From positions 1-50,640 of the forward strand of contig NW_019091520.1 of assembly GCF_001949145.1 (NCBI RefSeq): 50,640 bases of DNA. Direction: 5' to 3'. Shown here piece by piece: positions 32,201-39,307 of the stretch; position 1 is the stretch's first letter; every line of letters starts with the position of its first letter. The notes under the pieces were generated by a model. That model saw only the letters and a program-made list of their open reading frames with translations. It was not told the origin of the DNA and searched no databases. Origin of the DNA: Acanthaster planci. Taxonomy: Eukaryota > Echinodermata > Asteroidea > Valvatida > Acanthasteridae. The translations under genes were made by a program, and so were the position numbers.

Positions 32201-35200
32201 GTGGAGGCGCCAGATTTCTGTCTCTTTGTTGTTCTTCGTTTTTGGAGTCACTTTTTCTAATTTCCATCGAGGGTTGACTGGGGCGAAAATCTCTTTTCAT
32301 GTCGGCCATTATACCTCAAGTTCCACGGCCTGTGCTTCTGGGTCGACATTGTTAGACCCGTTGCTGTTTTTGAATATAACTCATGCGGAATGTGTAATTA
32401 ATTTCGTGGAAGCATCCTGGGAAGTATTAGAGGGAAGTGGGTTTTAACAGCGTATGCCTTATATTCTTATTTCCAGTCTTGCCCAAGAGGGTTTTCCTAT
32501 TTGATGCTTCGGGAACCCTCTCTTCCGCTAACACTGCATACCTCATAGCTGGAGTGGATCATTGGTTCGCGTGCATAGTACAGGATATCAACCCAGGAGC
32601 ATGGTTCATATGGACACTGGGCGATCAGGAGCTTAACTCGAACAAGGTCCATGAAGTTGTGGATACCAACGGGCTGATCAACAGTACAGGCGTCCTCACA
32701 ATTTTACCCACGGTGGTAAAGCACAGAGAGGTTTTACGGTGCCGTGCCATAAACAGGGAAGGTCACATGGGTAGTAGCGCAAGCGTGGTATTGGATGTAA
32801 AGGGTAAGAGAAACTTAACTTTCAGGTATACCTATTTGGCCTTCACACCAGAGTCTATCAGACGAGCATTTATTGGGCGCGACAATATTTTTCGGCTGAA
32901 TACCCACACAACCATGGATTCCACGACTGAGAGAATAAAAACCAGCCCGATATCAGCACAGAACACGTGCTACTGGTAAACCACTCACTGCAAACAGTCA
33001 TGCACGTGGTATATTTCCACGTGAACTGGAACCTATACACCGTACTGAAGATAGTCCAGGAACGTGGTAAACTCTCTATCATTAAGTGCTGATGGTGCAC
33101 TAATAGCTGTCCTTGATATGAGATTTACACGGGCATGATCATATTCACTATTTTGAAAAAAGCTGCATCTTGGTCGTGACAGTTTAAATCATCCCTATAC
33201 CGTATTGTTTCATTTGTTTACATCTATCCAGCCCGACAGAAGTCTGAGAATACTTTAAGTGCAGGTAAGTAGATCCTGCCTACGTACAACACACTTGATG
33301 ACCACGTGTCTGAACAACTTCTTATTTTTTAGAGTCGATAATTGGTAGGTTCTTAATCATGCCTTGCAATTAGAAAGTCGAGTTTCGTTGATTTACTTTA
33401 GTGAAATAAACGATTTATAACAGTTTTAAAGGAAGTGAGCTAATATGATTATAAAGCATGACCATTCTTGATGTACTCGCATTAGTTGGTAGGAGAAGAA
33501 GGAAAGATGCCCTTTGGTATCTCTTCCCATTGCATGCTTAGGAGAAGTCTATATAGGCCTACCAAGCTTCCCACTAGCATGTGAACTGTTTAAGTTTATG
33601 TTTTGTGTTGTTTTGAAATTTTAGACGTTCAATCGATCAAATCCGGTCTAATCGTTGGCATTGTAATCGTTGGGGTTGCAACTGTCGTCAGCATCGTTAT
33701 TATAGCTAGATGCATATACATCCGAAATTCAGCAGCCAACCTTACGCAGGGTGAGCTGGAATTTTTTTCATTATCATCATGTGAGGGGGACTTAGTTAAG
33801 GTAAAACCAGGTAAAATGGGGTTCACACCCAGCAGAATTTATAATTATGTGCACTGGTCAACAACTTTACTTGAAAGTGAATAAGTACATGCTTGTGTGA
33901 AAACGAGAGCGTCAAGAAACCTTCCTTACAGAAGCTTTTCATTGAATATAAACTGAGCTAGCAATGATCGGGTAGCTTCAACAGACCATGCGTATATAGG
34001 AGAGGATGGGCCACATTAGGCTGGATGTCCCGACAAAACTCTTTATCGGTATGCTTAAATGTTCTTTTGTGACCATTGGTTCAATTGACTCTATAAAAGA
34101 ATTTGGCCCGATCCGCAAGAGTCAATTTATTATGGATTAAACATATTGCCCCAATCTTTATCACCGATCGACACATAGCTTTGTAACAAGAACTTTTTGA
34201 AGCGGTTTGGTACGCAAATGGAGATTTAATATGGAGAATTCTTATCACAGGAACATCACGTGTACATACGCAGAACGACAAATAACATTATTCTACCCTG
34301 TGTCAATCTTTCAGGACGCAAGGACGCAACACCTGAAGTGTAAGTACGGATTTGTATAGAATCAGTGAATTAATGAACTGGATAGAGGCAAGCTTATAAT
34401 CATAGTTTATTCATTTTTATTTTCTCAGCGGACATTATTACAAACATATGGACTGGCAATGAGGTCACTAGTGCGCCTCTATGTCCCCAACTGTGACTGT
34501 GCCCCCTACTGTGACTGTGAGTGACCAAACAAGGGTCCTATTTCCCGAGGCCAAAGGCCTAAATCACGCACTGGCACCTGGATGCAAGACAGTTTAATCT
34601 TTTTTGATTGGCCAAGAGTCTGTGTGCACGCGGCTCGCCACAGGCCTGAGCCTGAGGGGACAGACTTTCAATAGCACTTCAAAACTTGAGAAAAAAAAAT
34701 TGAAGGCTCATTTTAGTGTCCCTTGACACAGCCACTTTGGAGTTGCAAATCTCAACAAGGAAAAGAATTCTTAAAAGGTTTCAACTGTTTAAATAAGCCA
34801 TTGCAACCTCCAGTGGGCACAATAACCAGTCAAAAACTTTCTACACAAGTACCTGACTGGACACCATTGATCTCCATTTATATTGGAGACCGATGCCGGG
34901 CACTTGCTCTGGAATTGATGCACATGCAGTGTCTAGGCGCCTGTCGAGTCACGCTGACGCCAAATTCACGTACTAGCCCATATTAGTGAACCACACGTGA
35001 CCGTATTTCTCCCAGCTGAGATAAAGAACAAGGAAGAGGTGTGTTATAACAAATGTAAATACACGGTCAATTTGCACGTTATTGAATAGAGAGACTGAAG
35101 TATTTATTAATTACTGATATATATATATTTTTGGTATAGTTCCAACGACAAATATTGTTGGACGGCTGAGGTTTTGGGAACCTGGCCTTTCAAGCTTTAA

Positions 35201-38200
35201 AGATAATCACTCTTTTAACCTGACCAAAATGACGGCAAGATGTTACAAAAACTTCTTGACGCCTGGTGTGTGAAAAATATTGCAGCGATATTTGAGAAAA
35301 TGTTGAGGATTTCTGCCCTCTATTCTCTTTGGATCACAAAGAAACATTTAGAAATGTTTTCGAGTTGAAACTGTCAGGTTTTTCCGAAATGTGCTTTGCA
35401 TTCGTTACTGTAGATCTGTTGAGGATGAAGAAGAAAAAGATATCCCGACAGAAGGGAGTGGAAAAGCTGGTAAGTGCACAGGAAAAAGTTGACGTAATGA
35501 CCTCCTTATGTCTTTATTGGCATAAGGACAAGAAATGTTACAGGACTTTATCAGGAAGTGGAACTCACTCACTGAAGGTAATTTTTCAAATGTTGAACGG
35601 GGGAGTGTCCTTTCACCCTAGTTTAGCAAATGGGCCGTGGGCATAAAAACTTGAGCGCTAATTTCCCATTCTTCGAGCAGAGAATTTTGACGCCGTCGTG
35701 GCCAAAGATCGTAGAGCGCTGCGTAGCGGCGCAAGATGGGGAACTTCACCATGAATACGCGTAAAACGTTGTTATCACATGGGCGCCATTCTGGTTGGAC
35801 TGTGACTGCGCAGTGCATGTTAAGACACCCAAGGGCGCCCATGGAGATAACACCTTTATGGCCGAATTACCCATCTTGCGCCGCTACGCGGTGCTATATA
35901 ATCTTTGGTAGTGGCTGCAGATATTTTGAATCCATGTGTGTGTTTGAAGAACATTCGAAATCAGATAGATTTAATGTGGAATAATGTATCTTAGATACAA
36001 TGCGCCAGTACAACATACGCAAACGTCAGCGTATCCTTTGAATAAGACGCACGCGTAAAGAACAGTCATTGGTACTTGTTTATTTACATCCATAGCTGAT
36101 TCTTTTAAAACAAATGTTTCCCTAACATTCAAGCAAGGTCGTCCAGCTTCGTATGCATGTCTTTCGGTGGCTGTCTTTCGATGAATAAGTTCAGCTGAAT
36201 TAAAAAATCGTTAATTCAGTCAGTGTTAAGTGGGTTGACGGCTTTGGGGCAGGAGTTGCCGTGCCCATCGGGTTAGATAAAATCCGAATAAAAGAACGTC
36301 TCGGCAAAGTTCATGTGCAGGGCATACACGCTCTCGTTTGAGTCGAACAAAACAAACGCTCATTCACTGATTTTGCGTTCAGATTGTTTGCGTATCGGCT
36401 TTGTTGATGTATCTTTTAAAGGAACCAGGACATAGAAATAATTTTATAAACTTTACTAGCAACCCTGGAGATTGCATCTTTGGGTTTCAATTAACCTCAT
36501 TTTATATTTTTGTTTCGCAATTTTAACCAATATTTGATGCTTTTTTGGTTTTATGCTAATGCTATTTGCATATTCATGAGCGGAACTATGATGTCATGCA
36601 AGGCACTGAATCTCAGTGTTGCTCTGATTTGTGCACAGAAAATTTCTAGATTTTGTTAGCCACTGCTATGGAAGACGCAGATATGTAAACAGCGATACAA
36701 AAGCCGTACACAATTTTCCACAGGTGTTTGCACAATCATGGATGCATCCAGCAGGAATCCTTTTGTACGTGGGCCGGTGCTCTAGTTTTTATATATAGCT
36801 CTACATCTGTAGGTCTCTCTCGACCACGTCATCCTACATCCCTACAGAATACCGAAGTGAATACGTCACGCGCACAATTAGAGTGTAAAAGGCATTAGCG
36901 CGAGAACCAGCGCGTGAACCAACGCGCGCGTACTCCATTCGTTTGCACTGCACTTTCTGGTTCATATTGACGTCACACTTCGGTACTCTATTGCCAGTTT
37001 CGACAGGCATTTTTTTTTCACTTCAAATTTTCGCTACGTCCATCAGCTGCGTCGTATTTTGAGGCCACGTGTGTGGATCAGAACGCAAGCGTGTAAAGAA
37101 CATTTGCACACTGCGCGGACGCGCACGTGATGACGTTGAAAATACTGTACAGATACTGCCCCGATCTGAAGTGCACCCCCAATCGGCGAAAGAAAGACGG
37201 GTGGTTCTTGCAAGCGTTCTGCGAGTACGCAGAGACCATAGGGTAAGTTCAGGCGGCTCGTTCTCGTATGTTCACGAACAGTTCGATTTGTTGTTCGAGG
37301 GTCGACCGCTCGAACGCCAAGAACAAACAACATCCATGTACGTTATTGGAGAGTTAATGTTTGGATAACTGGGTTGAATTCTTTTCTATTTGAAGTGGAA
37401 CATTCATTTCTGAAAAAAAAAATTATGTTCATTTTACAAAACTCCCCATTGTCTCCGGCTTTGTAAGCCATCTCTCTACTAACTTAGGTATGTTAAGCAG
37501 AATCCAGAACTACGTCGGACAAAGTAGCCGCACACACTTTTCATTAGCTTAGTTCTGCCAACTTTATAATACATATCCCATGACACCACTTTTAACAAAT
37601 GTCTAAAAAGAGCTGCACGGATAATCCTCAAATGCACCTCTCACCCCCTCGGCAAATTTGTTTGCTACGCTGAATTGGGTACAGTTTTCCAAGAGAGTTA
37701 GATAAAAAAAAGACTTTTCTTGTTTTTAAATGTCTAGACAAATTGGTTCCTATGGATATGACAAATCTGTTTATGCCATTCACACAGACTCGTGAAACAA
37801 GATACTCAGTTAAAAAGGCACTTAAAGTCCTTTTAGCCAAAAGAGAAGGCTACGCTCAAAGTTTTGCGGTGAAAGATGAAACAATATGGAAAAATTTGCC
37901 AGATCAACTCGGAAGTATAGACTCCATAGGGACAGTCAAATCAGAACTACGGAACGCCATGACCAATGCCGTGTATTCCCAAATGCTGATCTATGGAGTT
38001 GTTAACTTGGTTGCCAATGTTCATTGGAGCCGGATCAGGAATTTCCCTATGTTCTTTTTCCCTATAGGTTTTTTGCGGGGTTTTCGCCCATCCCGTGATC
38101 ATAATTTAATTAATGCCTTGATTATTTAAATGTTCACATGTGTATGATGTTTTAGTGGTTTGTATTTGTAAATATTAATGTTTTTCGTATTTATCAATTT

Positions 38201-39307
38201 TACTTTTAATCGTGAGTTTCTAACTATTTTGTTAATTTGTTATGATCGCTGGACCCCATTGGAAACCAGTTTGTAACTGTTTAGGCATACCCAGGGTAAA
38301 GAAATGGAATAAATAAACTAAGACTTAACACGGTCCATGCTGGACTTCTTAGCTTGATGATTTTTGAACTCCGTTAAATATAGATCGTTGTTGATCGATC
38401 GCCTTAGTTTGCTTTCCTTTTCTTTCTTTTTTCTAACCAGTTAATGTAATATTTCTTTTGGAACATGAGAACCACACGGAATTCTTTCTTACTTTCTTAT
38501 TTTGAATAGACTGGTATCCTTTTGAACAATATTGGTTCTTTCAGCATTTTGGTCCGTTCTCAGCGATGTCCGATTTCGTAATCCCGTGATCCTTTTCAGT
38601 TTTTACACAGAGTCCATAGTTTGTTTGAACAGCTTCTAACAAAGATGTATGTCTAGAAGGAGTAAAGCTGGCCTTTTTAATTCAAACCTGAAAATGTGGG
38701 AAAGCCCCATTCTCTGTCAAGGTGGAATCTCTAGACTGTAAAACCTCCTGTGTCAGGTTGAGTCAGAATTGGGTCCCTCTCGGTGTGACCCTTTTCCGAG
38801 TCCAATTATGTCCCATAAAGGGTCAAATACGACCCGAAATCAATATGACCCGGGAGTTTGTAGGGTGTACATGTAGCCTACTTCAGAGTTATCTTGCACA
38901 AATGATCAGTTCAAATAGAATTCCCATGACATGTAACAAATTGTTCATTTTCAACGTAATAATGGGAAACCCATATCGCCCGATCATCTCATGTTACTTA
39001 CACAAACACGCCCCGCCTACACTCTAAAAACGTCTGGGTCAGATTGACCCAGAATTGGGTCTCATTCGGTATAACCCTTTTCTGGGTCAAATTATTTGAC
39101 CATTCTGGGTCAATCTGACCCGGATGATTTTAAAGTGTAGTTTCACAAAAAAAAATCTCTCTTCACAATTTCTTTCTGATATATCAAAATGAAGTTGACA
39201 AGAATATATCCATATCACATAATATACGCTTTTGCTCCGTTTCAGAAATTCCTATGCAAGTGATGACCTCTGATGAAGGGATAGAGCCAAGTGGTTGGAT
39301 TGAGTGA
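17234..39307 (+). CDS. MAM + multi-Ig single-pass membrane protein (receptor-like)
   Basis: A cell-surface protein by architecture: signal peptide, one MAM domain, an array of Ig-like domains, a stem, one transmembrane helix and a short cytoplasmic tail. Exons are 17234-17291, 18212-18349, 23555-23701, 24618-24830, 25898-26230 (A1, with in-frame TAG), 27879-28208 (C1), 29383-29709 (A2), 30063-30380 (B2), 31003-31332 (C2), 32477-32803 (A3), 33232-33264, 33625-33750 and 34315-34339. These are followed either by 34429-34462 (stop) or by 35414-35469 plus 39246-39307 (stop). All borders up to the membrane exon are phase 1. Skipping A1 gives about 801 residues with the short tail. Including A1 stops the protein after about 293 residues, which would make a soluble MAM-Ig form. 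MAM and Ig domains suggest adhesion or recognition; the ligand is unknown. I do not recognise a named orthologue. Confidence 0.83.
17585..17886. mobile_element. inverted-repeat element containing a tRNA-like (SINE) segment
   Basis: The left part (17618-17665) TTAATTAATTTTTTGGATTT matches the reverse complement of the right end (17862-17885). The centre (about 17715-17790) carries GGGTTCCAGTCCCACCC, close to a Pol III B box (GGTTCRANNCC) inside a tRNA T-arm-like hairpin, preceded by CAGGAGGTCGT. It looks like a tRNA-derived SINE fragment within or next to an inverted-repeat element, in the first intron of the MAM-Ig gene. A functional tRNA is unlikely because no acceptor stem or anticodon arm was found. 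Confidence 0.5.
18212..18349 (+). CDS. MAM domain exon 1 of 3
   Basis: Acceptor TTTTTCCTAG and donor GGCG|GTAGGA, phase 1-1. It encodes the MAM start LCTFQSGLCQWTQ, DNYDWDRHRGPTPSSNTGP and MYDKT. Two of the four conserved MAM cysteines are here, along with the signature WxRxxGPTPSSxTGP. Confidence 0.9.
19010..19085. repeat. CAAGTC-type degenerate repeat, part 1
   Basis: AGTCA and CAAGTC words recur (CAAATCAAGTCACAAGTTAATTATTG...). A second block of the same words is at 19610-19705. Between them lies a family 2 repeat, so they may be the two ends of one interrupted element. Confidence 0.45.
19218..19385 (-). repeat. dispersed repeat family 2, copy 2 (inverted)
   Basis: The reverse complement matches 14340-14512 over most of its length. 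Shared blocks are ACTTGCGCCAAGCGTTGCG, GGGGCGATTTTGACGG and GTGAAAGTGGAAGTGAAACGC. It lies in the large intron between the first and second MAM exons. Confidence 0.7.
19610..19705. repeat. CAAGTC-type degenerate repeat, part 2
   Basis: Words AAGTCAAATTCAGTCAAATT, CAAGTCAAGTCTAAGTC and CAAGTCAAGTCTCAAG form a degenerate hexamer array, followed by a poly-A run. Confidence 0.6.
21285..21430. repeat. CGACG/CGTCG-rich degenerate repeat, block 1
   Basis: Very CpG-rich stretch with ACGCGTCGTGTC, ATGCGTCGCAAC, CTACGCGACGAAC and CACGACGAGCGACG-like words. It directly abuts the inverted copy of repeat family 1, which seems inserted into or next to it. Confidence 0.55.
21483..21941 (-). mobile_element. 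dispersed repeat family 1, copy 2 (inverted)
   Basis: The reverse complement of this segment matches 7818-8245 nearly end to end. Matching blocks are AGAGGGATCCCAA, the GACGCTTTTAGCGTC hairpin, GCGTTTGAAAACGAGGC, ATTGAAAGTAAGGAGTTAAGA, CTGCGATGGTCGTGTA, and the end GCGCAGACGACGCTAATGTGAAATC. It is slightly longer because of small insertions, one a short internal duplication of GAGGCTGCATGT. It lies in the large MAM intron. Confidence 0.78.
21985..22480. repeat. CGTCG-rich block with inverted counterpart
   Basis: 21985-22165 is full of GTCGCGTCGTG and GTGCCGTCGCG words. 22360-22480 has the reverse complements CGACGGCACGACGCGACGCG and CACGACGGCACGAC. The arms are degenerate, about 120-180 bp, around a non-repetitive spacer of about 190 bp. 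No gene. Confidence 0.6.
23555..23701 (+). CDS. MAM domain exon 2 of 3
   Basis: Acceptor TTTTGTTTGTAG and donor ATGG|GTAAGT, phase 1-1. It encodes GYYIYLETSG, AVLLSPVFP and RVCVHFWYNMYGSAMG, matching the MAM core (GxYxYxE, ARLxSP, CLxFWYHMYGxxxG). The third conserved Cys is here. Confidence 0.92.
24618..24830 (+). CDS. MAM domain exon 3 of 3
   Basis: Acceptor AATCTTACAG and donor TTTG|GTACGT, phase 1-1. It encodes GYLRVYRV, the fourth Cys, and FQAVRGNDYQSDIAIDDVEI, the standard MAM ending (FEAVRGxGYxGDIAIDDI). The domain is complete and intact. Confidence 0.93.
24831..25897. other. intron between MAM and Ig array
   Basis: About 1.07 kb of AT-rich DNA; no further exon or recognisable repeat was seen. 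Confidence 0.5.
25898..26230 (+). CDS. Ig exon A1 with in-frame TAG before the donor
   Basis: An Ig-like domain encoded in one 1-1 phase exon of 333 bp. The canonical features are intact: first Cys in SNFTCQLPD, core Trp in FQWTLGG, second Cys in LRCQASN. The exon should end VTL-x-VRG|GTAAAA like its relatives A2 and A3 (VTLDVKG, VLDVKG), but codon x is TAG (26221-26223). The open frame otherwise continues to the donor. Inclusion gives a secreted truncated product; skipping keeps the frame. It is either a recent nonsense change in a dispensable exon or a deliberate soluble-isoform stop. Confidence 0.75.
26825..26863. repeat. three tandem copies of a 13 bp unit
   Basis: AACATTTCCTATA repeats three times perfectly. 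It occupies the place where the 5' part of pseudoexon B1 would be expected by comparison with B2. Confidence 0.85.
26885..27345 (+). pseudogene. Ig pseudoexon B1, interrupted by a transposon
   Basis: Aligns with intact exon B2 (30063-30380) from IEG onward (shared GTTAGGCCTGTAGCATCAAT-like block, ACTTGGACCCTGGGTAG, CAACGTAGATGG). The first Ig Cys codon is now TAC (Tyr in SYEV versus TCEV). The frame is broken after TLGSRPS by TAA and indels. A 197 bp element splits the 3' part; sequence after it (GAAGTAAATGCTAGTATTACAC) continues the B-type match. No splice donor is preserved at the expected site. This exon is dead. Confidence 0.85.
27113..27309. mobile_element. 197 bp hAT-like MITE with 8 bp target duplication
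   Basis: Terminal inverted repeats CAGTGGCGTAG and CTACGCCACCA are flanked by identical 8 bp copies of CTTTCGAG (27105-27112 and 27310-27317). Comparison with the empty site in paralogous exon B2 (GGATTTCGCGAGG) confirms that the sequence between is an insertion. The 8 bp duplication and CAGTG ends fit the hAT superfamily. The interior is G-run rich (GGGGGGCAC) and non-coding. Confidence 0.88.
27879..28208 (+). CDS. Ig exon C1
   Basis: Acceptor GCCTACAG and donor AGAG|GTTAGT, phase 1-1, 330 bp. It encodes VPPQESSLSLLDSDGF, first Cys in YTFTCVVRGT, IKWFLGG with the core Trp, NWSLTPAKENHGQ and second Cys in VRCTAST. It ends VVVTLNVRG. Potential N-glycosylation sites NTTG and NWSL are visible. 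The 3' 190 bp are about 97% identical to C2. Confidence 0.9.
28209..29382. other. intron C1-A2, no exon seen
   Basis: AT-rich. Contains several GAATATTCGAA-type palindromic words (28390-28430, 28760-28805). A B- or A-type exon was looked for and not found. Confidence 0.5.
29383..29709 (+). CDS. Ig exon A2
   Basis: Acceptor GATTACCCAG and donor AAAG|GTAAGG, phase 1-1, 327 bp. It encodes VLPKRVVLFDS, first Cys in YWFTCMVRDINP, core Trp in FTWTLGDQEL, second Cys in LRCRATN, and ends VTLDVKG. It is closest to A3 (shared VLPKRV.LFD, AGVD.WF.C, DINP, TLGDQEL). NATT and NVSD are potential glycosylation sites. Confidence 0.92.
30063..30380 (+). CDS. Ig exon B2
   Basis: Acceptor TCTGCCAACAG and donor AATG|GTGAGT, phase 1-1, 318 bp. 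Ig-like domain with first Cys in STFTCEVPNVRP, core Trp in ITWTLGS, second Cys in LKCSASNVDGF, ending VTLDVNG. It is the intact counterpart of pseudoexon B1. Confidence 0.92.
30858..30901. repeat. AT microsatellite
   Basis: Imperfect (AT)n with TATATTATATA interruptions, in the B2-C2 intron. Confidence 0.9.
31003..31332 (+). CDS. Ig exon C2
   Basis: Acceptor TTTATCCAG and donor TTGG|GTGAGT, phase 1-1, 330 bp. It encodes VPPQKSSISLLDSEGF, first Cys in YAFTCVVQVT, IEWFLDG, NWSLTPAKENHGQ, second Cys in VRCTAST, and ends VSLNVLG. It is the same length as C1. The 5' 110 bp differ markedly from C1, whereas 31115-31304 differs from 27991-28180 at only six positions by eye. Confidence 0.92.
31333..32476. 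other. intron C2-A3, with an unexplained hydrophobic open frame
   Basis: No intact B- or C-type exon was recognised. 31658-31855 is open after a plausible acceptor (GATCTCCTCAG) and encodes a hydrophobic stretch (ALAALIVSTIVSCIL) before TAG. That frame needs a phase 0 junction while the surrounding exons are phase 1, so it was not accepted as an exon. Confidence 0.4.
32477..32803 (+). CDS. Ig exon A3
   Basis: Acceptor CTTATTTCCAG and donor AAGG|GTAAGA, phase 1-1, 327 bp. It encodes VLPKRVFLFDASG, first Cys in HWFACIVQDINP, core Trp in FIWTLGDQEL, second Cys in LRCRAIN, and ends VVLDVKG. It is the last and membrane-proximal Ig domain. Confidence 0.92.
33232..33264 (+). CDS. stem micro-exon, 33 bp
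   Basis: Acceptor CTATCCAG and donor TGCAG|GTAAGT bound a 33 bp exon, phase 1-1, reading ARQKSENTLSA. It lies between the last Ig exon and the membrane exon, and its small size and symmetry allow optional use. Confidence rests on the strong splice signals and the correct phase. Confidence 0.65.
33625..33750 (+). CDS. transmembrane exon
   Basis: Acceptor GAAATTTTAG and donor CAGG|GTGAGC, phase 1-1. It encodes a hydrophobic helix (GLIVGIVIVGVATVVSIVII) followed by ARCIYIR, a basic stop-transfer segment. This makes the product type I single-pass. If the following intron were retained, the frame would stay open to a stop at 33882-33884, giving another short tail. Confidence 0.9.
34315..34339 (+). 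CDS. cytoplasmic tail micro-exon, 25 bp
   Basis: Acceptor ATCTTTCAG and donor AAGT|GTAAGT. It enters in phase 1 and leaves in phase 2, reading GRKDATPE(V). It is the only phase 2 donor downstream of the membrane exon, and two downstream exons have matching phase 2 acceptors. Confidence 0.65.
34429..34462 (+). CDS. short-tail terminal exon (alternative 1)
   Basis: A very strong acceptor (TTTTTATTTTCTCAG) is followed in phase 2 by GHYYKHMDWQ and TGA at 34460-34462. It gives a short tail with adjacent tyrosines. It competes with the exon at 35414. Confidence 0.55.
35110..35135. repeat. short AT microsatellite
   Basis: (AT)n tract between the two alternative tail exons. Confidence 0.7.
35414..35469 (+). 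CDS. acidic tail exon (alternative 2)
   Basis: Acceptor CGTTACTGTAG and donor GCTG|GTAAGT, 56 bp. Joined in phase 2 to the 34315 exon it reads SVEDEEEKDIPTEGSGKA, an acidic, plausible cytoplasmic segment, and leaves in phase 1. In another frame the same DNA is lysine-rich, which I consider a shadow. Confidence 0.55.
35689..35922. mobile_element. fold-back (long inverted repeat) element
   Basis: The left arm (35689-35790) and the reverse complement of the right arm (35835-35922) align over about 90-100 bp. Shared blocks are CCAAAGAT, GCGTAGCGGCGCAAGATGGG, GTTATC and CATGGGCGCC. Only about 45 bp separate the arms, so the element can form a long hairpin. No coding. Confidence 0.78.
35925..37100. 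other. intron or intergenic DNA, no gene seen
   Basis: Mixed AT-rich sequence. 36890-36940 is CpG-rich (GCGCGAGAACCAGCGCGTGAA). No recognised exon. Confidence 0.5.
37130..37242 (+). CDS. possible exon, unrecognised (CpG-rich neighbourhood)
   Basis: From an ATG at 37130 the frame reads MTLKILYRYCPDLKC, then KKDGWFLQAFCEYAETIG, up to a consensus donor (ATAGG|GTAAGT) at 37243, leaving in phase 2. The composition is protein-like and the surroundings (36890-37330) are CpG-rich, as at some promoters. I do not recognise the family. Without the splice the frame stops immediately after. It may be the first exon of another gene or chance. Confidence 0.3.
37590..38325 (+). mobile_element. 5'-truncated non-LTR retrotransposon, 3' fragment
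   Basis: Translation in shifting frames gives the reverse-transcriptase C-terminus: KRAARIILKCTS (37600-37635), then PMDMTNLFMPFTQTRETRYS and TIWKNLPDQLGSIDSIGTVK (37743-37960). The 3' end has GGACCCCATTGGAAACC and a terminal AAATGGAATAAATAAAC, as in other animal jockey/CR1-like elements. It is inactive. If the MAM-Ig gene uses its long tail, this copy lies in the last intron. Confidence 0.82.
38734..38868. mobile_element. TA-flanked GGGTCA MITE, copy 1 (diverged)
   Basis: Starts GACTGTAAAA next to TA and ends AGGGTG next to TA. It matches the element at 39020-39137 (CAGAATTGGGTC, TGACCCTTTTC, ATGACCCGG), but is more diverged and slightly longer. Confidence 0.6.
39020..39137. mobile_element. 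TA-flanked GGGTCA MITE, copy 2
   Basis: 118 bp element with inverted ends CACTCTAAAAACGTCTGGGT and CCCGGATGATTTTAAAGTG, flanked by TA on both sides. The inner arms CTGGGTCAGATTGACCC and GGGTCAATCTGACCC can pair. It is a Tc1/mariner-type MITE. Confidence 0.75.
39246..39307 (+). CDS. long-tail terminal exon of MAM-Ig gene
   Basis: Acceptor GCTCCGTTTCAG, entered in phase 1 from 35469. It reads EIPMQVMTSDEGIEPSGWIE then TGA at 39305-39307, and the 3' untranslated region follows. Phase and acidic composition fit the preceding exon. Further exons between 35469 and 39246 cannot be excluded. Confidence 0.5.
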
